From: Mucilaginibacter achroorhodeus
Lineage (GTDB): Bacteria; Bacteroidota; Bacteroidia; Sphingobacteriales; Sphingobacteriaceae
NCBI RefSeq assembly: GCF_007846095.1
Contig: NZ_VOEI01000004.1
Coordinates: 372,001 to 436,000, forward strand
DNA length: 64,000 bases
Reading direction: 5' to 3'
The notes under the pieces: generated by a model
The model's database searches: none
The model's input: the letters and a program-made list of their open reading frames with translations, nothing else
What the model was told of the DNA's origin: nothing
Shown here: positions 51,576 through 61,468 of the stretch, piece by piece
Position numbering within the stretch: position 1 is the stretch's first letter
How the letters are laid out: every line of letters begins with the position of its first letter
Translations under genes and position numbers: made by a program

Positions 51576-54185
51576 TTGGCTAAGAGCGATACCAAAGAAA
51601 CGCCGTTAATGCAGCAATACAACGCCATAAAGGCGAAATATCCCGGTGCATTATTGCTTTTTCGTGTGGGTGATTTTTATGAGACCTTTGGTGCCGATGC
51701 CATCAAGGCTTCGGGTATTTTGGGTATTACGCTTACCCGCCGCGCCAATGGTGCTGCATCGCATATAGAGCTGGCCGGTTTCCCGCACCACTCGCTTGAA
51801 ACTTATCTGCCGAAGCTCGTTCGCGCAGGTCAACGCGTAGCTATCTGCGATCAGTTGGAAGATCCAAAATCTGTTAAGGGAATTGTTAAACGCGGTGTTA
51901 CCGAACTGGTTACCCCCGGCGTGGCGGTTAGCGATAACATTCTGCAGCAGAAGAGCAATAATTACCTTGCTTCGTTATACTTCGAAAAAAACAGCATCGG
52001 CATTGCGCTGATAGATATTTCTACTGGTGAATTTTTAACCGCACAGGGTAACAGCAATTACATCGATAAATTGTTGCAAAGCTATTCGCCCAGTGAAGTC
52101 ATATTCCCCAAAAGTCGTAAAGGTGATTTCAACGGTTACTTCGGCGACCGCTTTTACACCTACATGCTTGATGAGTGGCCTTACAGCGGCGATTACGCCA
52201 ATGAAACCTTGCTCAAACACTTTGGCGTAAAATCACTTAAGGGGTTCGGCATTGATAAATTGGGTTTGGGGATTGTAGCTGCTGGTGTAGCGCTTCATTA
52301 CCTTAACGAAACAGAGCATCGCAACCTGCAGCACATATCAGCCATCAGTAGGATCGAGGAAGACCGTTATTTATGGCTGGATAGGTTCAGTATCCGCAAC
52401 CTTGAACTGGTGGGTTCTGCAAATGAGAACGCTACAACCTTGGTTGATGTGTTGGATAACACCTGTTCGCCCATGGGCGCTCGTATGTTGCGCAGGTGGA
52501 TTGTGATGCCCCTTAAGGAAATAAAGCCGATACAGGATAGGTTAGGCGTTGTTGAATATCTGATTGCTGAAGAAGAACTGCGCGAAGAACTGCAAAATCA
52601 GATCCGCCAGATCGGTGATCTGGAAAGGCTGATCTCAAAGATCGGTTTGCAAAAGGCCAATCCACGCGAGGTTTGCCAGCTTAAAAAGGCATTACTGGCA
52701 ATTGAAAGCATTAAGAAAACGGCAGAATCATCATTAAGTGAGCCGCTCAAAGCAATAGGCGACCAGCTGAATCCATGCACGTCGATTTGTGAGAAAATAG
52801 CGCGCGAACTGCACCCCGAACCACCGGTAATGATGGTAAAGGGCATGGTGATGAATGACGGCATCAGTGAAGAACTGGACCGTTTGCGTAAGATCGCTTT
52901 TGGGGGTAAGGGATATTTACTGGAGATACAAAAACGCGAGGCAGAGGCAACCGGCATCCCATCACTCAAGGTATCGTTCAATAATGTGTTTGGCTATTAC
53001 CTTGAGGTTACCCACAGTCATCGCGATAAGGTGCCTGCGGATTGGATCCGTAAGCAAACGCTGGTCAACGCCGAGCGTTACATTACGCCGGAATTAAAGG
53101 AATACGAAGAACAAATATTAGGTGCCGAAGAGAAGATCCTGGCTTTGGAAACCAAGCTGTATAACGATCTGCTTTATACGCTTGCCGAATACATCAAACC
53201 TATACAACTTAACGCCTCATTGATTGCCCGTTTGGATGTATTACTGAACTTTGCCACCATCTCCATCAAAAATTACTACGTTAAACCAAACGTGAACGAT
53301 AGCCGTGTGCTGGATATTAAAGGCGGCCGCCACCCGGTAATAGAAAAGAATTTGCCTTTGGGCGAGGAATATATCACTAATGATGTTTTCCTTGATTCAG
53401 AATCGCAGCAGATCATCATTATCACGGGCCCTAACATGGCGGGTAAGTCGGCATTGTTAAGGCAAACCGGCCTTATTGTGCTTATGGCGCAAATGGGTTG
53501 CTTTGTGCCGGCTAAGGCTGCATCGGTTGGTTTGGTTGATAAAATATTTACCCGCGTGGGTGCATCGGATAACCTTTCATCAGGCGAATCAACCTTTATG
53601 GTGGAAATGAATGAAACGGCCAGCATCCTCAACAACTTAAGCGACAGGAGCTTGATCCTTTTGGATGAGATAGGCAGGGGTACTTCAACATACGATGGTA
53701 TTTCCATTGCATGGGCCATTGCCGAGTTCTTACATAATCATCCCGCTGCAAAAGCAAAAACACTTTTTGCTACGCACTACCACGAGTTAAACGAGCTGAG
53801 CAACAGCTTCAATCGCATTAAAAATTATAACGTTTCGGTAAAGGAAGTTGGACAGCAGATCATCTTCTTGCGTAAACTGGTACCTGGCGGCAGTGAGCAC
53901 AGTTTCGGTATCCACGTGGCCAAACTTGCAGGTATGCCACAGAAAGTATTAAGTCGCGCCAATGAGATATTGAAGAAGCTGGAGAACGAGCGTACCGGCG
54001 GCGAACACATTAAAGAAAGCATCCGTAAAGTGCAAAAGCAGGCTGTGCAAATGCAAATGTTCTCGATAGATGACCCGGTATTGGTAAAGATCCGTGACAC
54101 GCTGAACAACCTCGATGTAAATACCCTAACCCCGGTTGAAGCTTTGATGAAGCTTGATGAGATACAACGGTTGATAAAAAGTTAG
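51576..54185 (+). CDS. mutS: DNA mismatch repair protein MutS
   Basis: An 869-residue MutS. The mismatch-binding domain I has GDFYETFGADA (Phe-x-Glu wedge as FYETF). The connector, lever and clamp domains follow, and the ATPase domain has Walker A GPNMAGKS with K624, ST..NE-like motif FMVEMNE, Walker B LLDEIGRGTS and the HELNELS signature. Full length for the family. The start is TTG 51576, giving MAKSDTKETP just before the conserved N-terminus; no in-frame ATG lies upstream. MutL is not in the window. Confidence 0.95.
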   Translation: MAKSDTKETPLMQQYNAIKAKYPGALLLFRVGDFYETFGADAIKASGILGITLTRRANGAASHIELAGFPHHSLETYLPKLVRAGQRVAICDQLEDPKSVKGIVKRGVTELVTPGVAVSDNILQQKSNNYLASLYFEKNSIGIALIDISTGEFLTAQGNSNYIDKLLQSYSPSEVIFPKSRKGDFNGYFGDRFYTYMLDEWPYSGDYANETLLKHFGVKSLKGFGIDKLGLGIVAAGVALHYLNETEHRNLQHISAISRIEEDRYLWLDRFSIRNLELVGSANENATTLVDVLDNTCSPMGARMLRRWIVMPLKEIKPIQDRLGVVEYLIAEEELREELQNQIRQIGDLERLISKIGLQKANPREVCQLKKALLAIESIKKTAESSLSEPLKAIGDQLNPCTSICEKIARELHPEPPVMMVKGMVMNDGISEELDRLRKIAFGGKGYLLEIQKREAEATGIPSLKVSFNNVFGYYLEVTHSHRDKVPADWIRKQTLVNAERYITPELKEYEEQILGAEEKILALETKLYNDLLYTLAEYIKPIQLNASLIARLDVLLNFATISIKNYYVKPNVNDSRVLDIKGGRHPVIEKNLPLGEEYITNDVFLDSESQQIIIITGPNMAGKSALLRQTGLIVLMAQMGCFVPAKAASVGLVDKIFTRVGASDNLSSGESTFMVEMNETASILNNLSDRSLILLDEIGRGTSTYDGISIAWAIAEFLHNHPAAKAKTLFATHYHELNELSNSFNRIKNYNVSVKEVGQQIIFLRKLVPGGSEHSFGIHVAKLAGMPQKVLSRANEILKKLENERTGGEHIKESIRKVQKQAVQMQMFSIDDPVLVKIRDTLNNLDVNTLTPVEALMKLDEIQRLIKS

Positions 54186-54257
54186 ATAGCTGCATGATGC
54201 TTTACCAGCGACGTGATTATGAAATAATTCGTAGCTTTAAAATCTTAACCACCAATT

Positions 54258-55229
54258 ATGAATAAACAATCACGTATACACAAACTTATCAGTCGTGCAG
54301 CTATACTTGCATTGGCTGTGTTTTCTTTACAACAAAGCGTATCTGCGCAGGAGATGAAAAAAGATCCTGACGTTATCGGCCGCTGGGATATCACCATGGA
54401 GAAAGATGGCAAATCACAACCATCATGGTTAGAGGTTCAAAAATCAGGTACGCATACGCTTATCGGTCGCTTTACTTACGCTTTCGGCAGCGCAAGGCCA
54501 ATATCTGAGGTGAAATTAGCAAATGGCAAATACAGCTTTTCCATCCCGCCACAGTGGGAGCCGGGAGACCGCAATATGGATTTTGAGTTCGAGGCTGCCG
54601 GTAATTCTATAAAAGGTACCATGATTTACACCGATGGCAAAAGCTACAGCTTTACAGGCGTACGTGCACCTGCCATGCTGCCAACCAAGGCACCGGTTTG
54701 GGGCAAACCCATAAAGGTGTTCAATGGTAAAAATACAAAGGGTTGGCATACTGATGGCAGGCCAAACCAATGGATAGTAGAGAATGGCATCCTCCGCAGC
54801 AAAAAATCGGGGGCCAACCTGATAACCGATCAAAAGTTCAAGGATTTTAAACTACACATCGAGTTCCGTTACGAGAAAGGAAGTAACAGCGGTGTTTACT
54901 TGCGCGGACGTTATGAAACACAGGTTATCGATACCAAAACCGGCGAGCCCGAGCCGCTTATGAACCAATTTAGCTCTATATACGGCTTTATGCAGCCAAA
55001 CCGGATGATGGCTAAAAATGCAGGCGAATGGCAAACGTACGACATTACATTGGTTGGCCGTGTGGTTACCATTGTAGCTAACGGACAAGAAGTAATTTGC
55101 CGCCAGGTTATCCCTGGCATCACCGGCGGCGCGCTTGACAGCAACGAAGGCGAACCAGGTCCACTTCTATTACAGGGCGACCATGGCCCAATCGATTACA
55201 GGAATATTGTGATAACACCGGCTAAGTAA
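54258..55229 (+). CDS. Secreted DUF1080 (3-keto-disaccharide hydrolase-type) protein
   Basis: A 323-residue exported protein with a signal peptide (about 1-29, ending SVSAQ). The N-terminal about 140 residues form an unassigned beta domain. The C-terminal DUF1080 domain (about 150-323) has PIKVFNGKNTKGW, the FKDFKLHIEFRY strand, NSGVYLRGRYETQVID and a final IDYRNIVI. DUF1080 members cleave 3-keto-glycosides or bind sugars. A TAGCTTTA box, one base off the -7 consensus, is 19 bases upstream. Confidence 0.9.
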   Translation: MNKQSRIHKLISRAAILALAVFSLQQSVSAQEMKKDPDVIGRWDITMEKDGKSQPSWLEVQKSGTHTLIGRFTYAFGSARPISEVKLANGKYSFSIPPQWEPGDRNMDFEFEAAGNSIKGTMIYTDGKSYSFTGVRAPAMLPTKAPVWGKPIKVFNGKNTKGWHTDGRPNQWIVENGILRSKKSGANLITDQKFKDFKLHIEFRYEKGSNSGVYLRGRYETQVIDTKTGEPEPLMNQFSSIYGFMQPNRMMAKNAGEWQTYDITLVGRVVTIVANGQEVICRQVIPGITGGALDSNEGEPGPLLLQGDHGPIDYRNIVITPAK

Positions 55230-55249
55230 TCAATTACTTTTTTTATAAT

Positions 55250-55282
55250 AGAAGAGGCCTTGCAAACTGCAAGGCCTCTTCT
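55250..55282. terminator. Strong hairpin after the DUF1080 gene
   Basis: A perfect 15-bp stem begins AGAAGAGGCCTTGCA and closes around an AAC loop. There is no T-tract on the plus strand after it, but the position 20 bases behind the stop fits a terminator. Confidence 0.65.
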
Positions 55283-55291
55283 ATTAGTATA

Positions 55292-55686
55292 TGTCATTGC
55301 GAGCGATAGCGTGGCAATCTCATAGAAGAGGAATAACGTGCTCTAATCATACCAGTCATCACTCAGATCTTTCCAATCAGGGTTATCGTTACGGACCAAG
55401 GCAATTTTCTTTTTTCTTGATCCGGCTTTTATTTGTTTTTCTCTTGCAATCGCATCATCAATCCATTAAAAAGTTTCAAAGTATACTAATTTATTGCACT
55501 GATATTTTGCGCTAAAACCAGCATTGGTTTTCAACTTATGTTCTAATACACGATTTTTTAGATCACTTGTAACGCCAGTATACAAAACATTATTAGACGT
55601 ATTAGTAACTATATAAACGCAATAATGGTTAATATACATGTTGCAACTTGTCCTTTAAGGTTGCCGCGCTATCGCTCGCAATGACA
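55292..55686. mobile_element. Inverted-repeat element carrying a broken GIY-YIG gene
   Basis: Terminal inverted repeats of 26 bp (55292-55317 and 55661-55686) differ at one position. The outer 20 bases are TGTCATTGCGAGCGATAGCG. Between them lies a minus-strand GIY-YIG nuclease gene interrupted by one stop codon, with nothing else. The ends match the short elements at 26453-26546 and 51419-51478, so this may be the long form of the same family. No target duplication was seen at the borders. This element fills most of the 520-base gap between DUF1080 and the macroglobulin gene. Confidence 0.65.
55343..55639 (-). pseudogene. GIY-YIG nuclease gene with an in-frame stop
   Basis: A 99-codon frame read on the minus strand from ATG 55639. 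The N-terminal half has CVYIVTNTSNNVLYTGVTSD followed by LKNRVLEHK, matching small GIY-YIG proteins (VYI and YTG motifs, then the Arg and Glu). At codon 58 (55466-55468) a TAA replaces what is normally a sense codon, after YFETF. The frame then continues intact with WIDDAIAREKQIKAGSRKKK and ends NPDWKDLSDDWYD. A single base change (GAA to TAA) would restore it. It is therefore a recent pseudogene or a sequencing error. Confidence 0.82.
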
Positions 55687-55749
55687 AACTCTGATATATT
55701 CATTTTGACAACGCTTTCTCCAATCAACTAATCTCCCATATCCAATACA

Positions 55750-58700
55750 TTACTTCACTACCTCAACCCATTTGCCCGGTATCAGTGCATTTATGTTGTG
55801 GTCATACATAGCCTCGGTGTATGTTGCGGGCAGGTAATATTTTCCTGCGTAGGCAGCATTAAGCATTACGTAGTAAACCACTTCCTTACCTTCTGGGAGG
55901 CTAAAATAGGTGTTCACCCTGTCATCTCGTATGTCGCGGTAATCTGATGGCGAGGATTTAAACGCTTCGTCATTATTGAGCATACGGCTGTTCAATATCT
56001 CCCAGCCTGATGGGAATATCTGCGTAAGCGCCAGGTTATCGTAACGGCCACGTTTGCCCGGATTTTTGATGGTCACCTGCGCAACAAAATCAGTCCCTTG
56101 TTTCAAAGAGGTTGGGTCAATGAGTTTACCTGCTAAAGAGAAATAGGCCACTTTCTTATCCAGCACATCTGGATTCACATAAGTTTTTACATCCTGGCCG
56201 GATGATGGTTGCCCTTGCTGTATCAACCTTACATAAAGCCGGTTATTGCCTGTATTCTTTAGTGAGAATTTACCACCATTAGGCGTAAGCTCCTGCTGCC
56301 ATATGTAAGATTTAGCATTGATATTGCCTTTACTGTTACCCGCATCATAAGTGAATTGCACCTTGCCGCCATTTTTGTTAACGCCGCAGTATTGCGCTAT
56401 AGCAATAAGCGAATAGGCAGTGGTTTGGGTGCTATACCAACTATCTTGTGATAGTTTGGCTGCTACCGTTCGTACTAAACCCGCTGCGCGTTGCTGCTGC
56501 CCGAGCAGGGTAAGAGTTTCTAATATCATAGCCTCATCGCGCAGGTCGCTGCCGTAGGTGCCGTACATGCTGTTATATGGCTTAACGGTAGTTGGCAGCC
56601 TGGCTATCAGCCGTAAGGCAACCTCCGGCTGGCCAGCCAGTTTGTAAGCTGCCGCGAGCCTCCAGCGGCCTTCAGTACTTAGGTAGTTGTATTCCCTTAA
56701 CCGGTTCATGGCGCCTAACTCCGGCGAGCCCGCTAAAGCCAGCAGGTATAGTCGGTAGGCCTGCACCAGGTCGGTGTAATAGTAACCGCCATGTATATTG
56801 TTATTTGGGTTTGGCGACCAATCTAATGCCTTTTGTTTTTGGTAGCGTTTCCAGTCGTCCAGCATACCCGATGGCAGACTGTATCCTTTGATTTGGGCCA
56901 GTATCAGGAAGTGGCCGGCATAATTTGTTCCCCATTCATCGGCATTACCGCCATCAGGCCAGTAGCTTAAACCACCACCCGCCACGCGGAAGCCATTTAA
57001 CCGAGCAATAGTAGATTTAATGTTACGCTCCGTTTCCGCTTTTTGGCGAGGCGTAAGATCAAGCAAGTCGTTCAGATATAACTGCGGAAAACCTGATGAA
57101 GTTGTTTGCTCAACACAACCATGCGGATAGGTGATGAGGTAGTTAAGGCGTTTAGCCAGGTTAAGTGATGGTATGCTCGATACCTCCAAAGTGGCTTTAT
57201 TGGTGCCGTTAATACCGATAGCGCTGTAGATAGCACCGTAAGCAGCACCCGATGTAAGTTCCTTTTCAAAAATGCGCGTTACCGGCGGGTTTGGGTTTCG
57301 CACGTTCAACTCCACATCGTATGCGGCGGTTTCTCCGCCTGCTTTCGCAATTATCTTCACCTTGCCAACACCAACAAAATCTTTAACGTCGAGATCAAAT
57401 GTTACCAGTTGGTCGCCGGGTTTGGCAAATCTTACCGTTTTAATGTTATTACCGGCTAAGTTGCTGAATGCGTTGGATTGTACCTGAACGGTAACCGTTT
57501 TAATATTGGTCTCCATCGCAAAGACAGTAACCGGCAATTGTATCTTTTCTGACGGACCCAACACACGCGGAAGCGTTGCCAATATCATCAGCGGCTTTTT
57601 AACGGCTACTGCTTTTTCTGCAGAGCCATAAGCACCGCCATGGCCGGCAATAACTATCGCTTTAACCGAGCCTACGTATTGCGGCAGTGTAAATTTGGTG
57701 GTTTGTTTATCGCCTGCCCCCAAATGGAATGGCCCCAGAAACTTCACAACAGGTTTAAACCGGTTTACCGTAACATCCTTTTTAACGCCGTTTGTACCAT
57801 CACCACCAATACTTAAAATACGCTCTAAACCGCCGCCAAAGGCACCGATAACGTAATCAAACAGGTCCCATGTTTTAACGCCTAAAGCTTCACGAGCGTA
57901 AAATGCCTCATGTGGGTCAGGGGTTTTGTAGTTAGTAATGTCGAGCAAACCTTCATCAACAATAGCGATTGTGTAGGTCATTTCCTTACCATTTGCTTCT
58001 GATATTGTAATGGCAGACGGTGTTTCCGGCCGTATCTTATCAGGCATGCTGATTACAGGTTTCAGTACGGTTGCAGGGTCATCAACCACCAAAGGGATCG
58101 CACCGTACATACGGATAGGCAAGTCGTTAACAGTTTGCGCATGACGCTGCAGCAGAGTAACGTTCACAAAAACATTAGGCGCCATGGTTTCGTCTATCTT
58201 AAAGCTATACCGGGTTTCGCCTTTTTTGGTATCTATCCAGGTTGTTTTGAGCACCTTGCTGCCATTTTCAAAACTAATTAAAGCCCTGCCGTCGCCACCT
58301 GTAGGGATGGTTAGGGTAGCTTCTTCGCCCACTTTATAGTTTGGCTTATCTGAAGTGAACGATAGCATTGCCGCCTCAGTAGGGTCGGTGTTTTGCAAAC
58401 GTTCAGACCAGTTTGGCCAGTCTGCATAGATGATCTTGCCGGTTGAGTGACCCGTCTGAGGATCTTTAATACGGATGAGGTAACGGCCCCAATCTGCTTT
58501 ATTGATCCGTAGGTTCAATTTACCTCTGCCGTTGTTTAACTGTACATTATCTGTTTTAACAAGCTTGTTATAACGGTCTTGTGTAAAATTACTCAGTTCG
58601 TTACCGGTTTCGTCCCACCACCAGCGCCATTGTATCTTGTATAATTCAACCTCAACATTGCGGCTGCCTGCTAACGGTGAACCCTTCACATCAACATCGG

Positions 58701-61371
58701 CTATGTCTATTTGGTGGTCTTTGTCGGTTACCAGCATCCCGCTTAGGTCGGTGCCTTTAGGCGTTTTAATACCCACGTAGCCGCTGTAGACGTTGTAAGG
58801 CATGGTGGCTTGCTGTATGCTGAAGTTACCGCCAGCCTCGAAAACTTTTACCACAAAATTCGCGCGCAATTGGCCGGGAGCTTGTTTCTCAACATTAATG
58901 TCCGGATTTACCTGCGCTACGCCGTTCTCGTTAAGCTTACCATCAAAAACCGTTTGAGTTTGAGTGTTGAACGCCAGTGTGGGATCATCAAAGTTGTAAT
59001 CTTCAAACCCTTTAAAGTTTGTTTTTTGGGATGACAGGAATGCATCAACCTTAGCTTTAAGGTTTTGCGCGGCACCACCAAAAAGCCATTGAGCGCTTAG
59101 CGTACCGTTAATACCATCGTTCTTAGTTAGCTCTTTAACATTGCCAAAGTCCAGCTTTATCTTAAGCCTGTTTGGCATGATGGTTTCTACCTTAATGTTC
59201 TTTTGGAAAGATGCGCCGCCCATTTTTACCACAGCATTCCAATTACCAGTGGGCGAGCTGGTTTCAGTAGCAGTATGAAAACTGTAAAAACCATCCACAG
59301 AACTGGTACGGGTTATTTTCTTATAGAGTTGCCCGCTCGGGTTGTACAACTCAAACTCCACAGGATGGTCTGCAGGCAGGGTTTTAAGTTTATCTTCCAG
59401 GATAAAGGATACAAAGATTGAATCGCCGGGACGCCAAACGCCGCGTTCGCCGTAAATAAAACCTTTAAGGCCGTTCTGTACTTGTTCCCCACCTACGTTG
59501 AAACGGGACAGTGGGAGAGAGCTTCCGTCGTCAAGCTTTAGATAACCGCGTTCGTTACCCTTTTTGGCAACCAGCAGGTATGGTTTACGCTTAAGGTTGA
59601 AAGTGGCCATGCCATCGCCGTCTGATTTTGATTTAAGGATAAGTTGTTTTTGGTAATCCAGCAGTTCCAGATCAACGCCACCCATTGGTTCGGCATTCAG
59701 GATGTTGGTTACCGCAACCGTCATGGTGTTATCGTTGCCGCGCTTGGCTATCAAACCAATATTGGATGCAATGATATTACGCGTAGCCCAACGGTTTTTT
59801 GTGAAGTATGATTCGGTACATGGGTCGTCACGGTCTTCCCAGCTATAGCCTTCCGGGTAATAGTTATCATAGCGTTGCCAAAAATCGTCGTCCTCGTCAT
59901 TTACCCGGCCTGTATTGTTTCCGCCGTATTCGCCACCTTCGTAGTCGTCTCCGTAACCGTTATCATTACTTTTAGCGACTAACTTTCCTGCGGCGCAGTT
60001 GTAAAGCGAATATTCCTTTCTAAAACCAATGATCACACGATAAATGGCTCCGGGCTCTGCACGCATCAACTGGTCAACATCCAGCATAAAGCGGTTTTTT
60101 TTGGTAAGGTTAAGGCCTTTGTCTACATCAAGCCTGATGGTCTTTTGTATAATAGGTTTACCCACCTGCCTTAGCTCTACACCGCCATCAAAGCCATTAC
60201 TTTGAAAGTATTGCGGAACGTTGTTCTCGTAGATCTTAACAATGCTAACGTCAACTGCGTTCAGGTTCACCGCCTCAAAAGGCATCATTAACTTACCTGA
60301 GTCGGGGAGGATAACCCCTTTGCCGGGGATGATCACCTGCGGCAAACGATTCTCAAAGAATACGTTGGCCGTGTAAGCCTTTTTTATCTTTTGGTGGTTA
60401 ATGCTGTAAATGCCCTCGTTTACAAATACATTGTAGTTACCCTGCAAACGCTCGGGCGCATAAACCTTAACCACGCTGCCGTCAATAGTGTATGCGGCAT
60501 CAGCTACATTGGTAATGCCAACAAGGCCATTCAGTTCCTGGCCGACTAAAATCGGGTCAGAGAACTGCACGGATACATACTGGTCGTTATCCTGCACGGG
60601 ACGCACTTCCAACACTTTAAAGTCACCTTTGGCGGGCACCTCATAATCCTGCTTTCCTTTCTTGTCAATATCCAAAGCGTCTCCATCCCAATTAAAGGAA
60701 AGGGGAGTTGCACTTTCGGTACGTGTAATATTATCAACAGTAAATTGGTGTGATTTTGCCAAACCATTGTGCTGCCAGCTGATTTTTGTAGCCGTTGAAT
60801 AATTAACCTTTACCAGTTTCTCAACCTTGGCCGGGTCTTCTACGTCAGCAGTTTGTATGGTGCCTATCAGCTTCATCTTGTCGGTACATGTAGACGTAGC
60901 AGAGCGCAGACCGGCAAAAGAGATGGTAAAATCTGGCTTTACTGTTTGGAAGTTGAATTTGAAATGTTCAAAGCCGTTTTCAACTTTTACTACCTTACCT
61001 AACTCAAAATCAACTGCATAATCTTCGTTAGCATCAAGTGCCTCGGCAGGCCTGAATTCGATGGTCCTGTCGTCTACCCAATAAGCTTTACCCTTTACAG
61101 ATGGAGAAAAGTCAAAAATATCATTCTTAAGTTCTTCATTCTGCGCATGTGCTACCTGCACCTCGCCGGAAAGTTTTATTCGGATGGTGCTTTTTTTGGA
61201 GATAACGCCTGTGGTGTACGATTCTATATATTTGCTAAAAGCTGCATCAACCTTTTGATTTTGGTGCTTATGCCGACGCGCAAAAAAGATAACCAGTGCT
61301 ATTAAAATTAGGGAAACTGCTATAATAACCTGCCCTCTGCGGGAGCTGACAAGTCTAACAAGGTTTTTCAT
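55750..61371 (-). CDS. Very large membrane-anchored alpha-2-macroglobulin family protein
   Basis: A 1873-residue protein with an N-terminal membrane helix (about 14-31), so anchored at the inner membrane or exported with that as signal. It has repeated beta macroglobulin domains, an MG2/bait region and the thioester motif with C1419 in HGCVEQTTS followed by the C-terminal helical TED domain. These proteins trap proteases that breach the outer membrane. In proteobacteria the partner is penicillin-binding protein 1C; no such gene is within the window. An Asp/Gly/Tyr-rich segment (about 470-520) is unusual and may be a flexible spacer. Confidence 0.9.
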   Translation of the reverse strand: MKNLVRLVSSRRGQVIIAVSLILIALVIFFARRHKHQNQKVDAAFSKYIESYTTGVISKKSTIRIKLSGEVQVAHAQNEELKNDIFDFSPSVKGKAYWVDDRTIEFRPAEALDANEDYAVDFELGKVVKVENGFEHFKFNFQTVKPDFTISFAGLRSATSTCTDKMKLIGTIQTADVEDPAKVEKLVKVNYSTATKISWQHNGLAKSHQFTVDNITRTESATPLSFNWDGDALDIDKKGKQDYEVPAKGDFKVLEVRPVQDNDQYVSVQFSDPILVGQELNGLVGITNVADAAYTIDGSVVKVYAPERLQGNYNVFVNEGIYSINHQKIKKAYTANVFFENRLPQVIIPGKGVILPDSGKLMMPFEAVNLNAVDVSIVKIYENNVPQYFQSNGFDGGVELRQVGKPIIQKTIRLDVDKGLNLTKKNRFMLDVDQLMRAEPGAIYRVIIGFRKEYSLYNCAAGKLVAKSNDNGYGDDYEGGEYGGNNTGRVNDEDDDFWQRYDNYYPEGYSWEDRDDPCTESYFTKNRWATRNIIASNIGLIAKRGNDNTMTVAVTNILNAEPMGGVDLELLDYQKQLILKSKSDGDGMATFNLKRKPYLLVAKKGNERGYLKLDDGSSLPLSRFNVGGEQVQNGLKGFIYGERGVWRPGDSIFVSFILEDKLKTLPADHPVEFELYNPSGQLYKKITRTSSVDGFYSFHTATETSSPTGNWNAVVKMGGASFQKNIKVETIMPNRLKIKLDFGNVKELTKNDGINGTLSAQWLFGGAAQNLKAKVDAFLSSQKTNFKGFEDYNFDDPTLAFNTQTQTVFDGKLNENGVAQVNPDINVEKQAPGQLRANFVVKVFEAGGNFSIQQATMPYNVYSGYVGIKTPKGTDLSGMLVTDKDHQIDIADVDVKGSPLAGSRNVEVELYKIQWRWWWDETGNELSNFTQDRYNKLVKTDNVQLNNGRGKLNLRINKADWGRYLIRIKDPQTGHSTGKIIYADWPNWSERLQNTDPTEAAMLSFTSDKPNYKVGEEATLTIPTGGDGRALISFENGSKVLKTTWIDTKKGETRYSFKIDETMAPNVFVNVTLLQRHAQTVNDLPIRMYGAIPLVVDDPATVLKPVISMPDKIRPETPSAITISEANGKEMTYTIAIVDEGLLDITNYKTPDPHEAFYAREALGVKTWDLFDYVIGAFGGGLERILSIGGDGTNGVKKDVTVNRFKPVVKFLGPFHLGAGDKQTTKFTLPQYVGSVKAIVIAGHGGAYGSAEKAVAVKKPLMILATLPRVLGPSEKIQLPVTVFAMETNIKTVTVQVQSNAFSNLAGNNIKTVRFAKPGDQLVTFDLDVKDFVGVGKVKIIAKAGGETAAYDVELNVRNPNPPVTRIFEKELTSGAAYGAIYSAIGINGTNKATLEVSSIPSLNLAKRLNYLITYPHGCVEQTTSSGFPQLYLNDLLDLTPRQKAETERNIKSTIARLNGFRVAGGGLSYWPDGGNADEWGTNYAGHFLILAQIKGYSLPSGMLDDWKRYQKQKALDWSPNPNNNIHGGYYYTDLVQAYRLYLLALAGSPELGAMNRLREYNYLSTEGRWRLAAAYKLAGQPEVALRLIARLPTTVKPYNSMYGTYGSDLRDEAMILETLTLLGQQQRAAGLVRTVAAKLSQDSWYSTQTTAYSLIAIAQYCGVNKNGGKVQFTYDAGNSKGNINAKSYIWQQELTPNGGKFSLKNTGNNRLYVRLIQQGQPSSGQDVKTYVNPDVLDKKVAYFSLAGKLIDPTSLKQGTDFVAQVTIKNPGKRGRYDNLALTQIFPSGWEILNSRMLNNDEAFKSSPSDYRDIRDDRVNTYFSLPEGKEVVYYVMLNAAYAGKYYLPATYTEAMYDHNINALIPGKWVEVVK

Positions 61372-61434
61372 ATAGGGTAAGGTAAATTGCCATGAATTTA
61401 AAACTTTTAAGAGTTCAAAGCAATTTTAGCCGTA

Positions 61435-61442
61435 TATTTTTG
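61435..61442 (+). promoter_or_regulatory. -7 promoter box of the VOC gene
   Basis: TATTTTTG is an exact TAnnTTTG match 26 bases before the ATG at 61469. Confidence 0.5.
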
Positions 61443-61468
61443 AAACAAATCTAATCTGCTAAAACATC

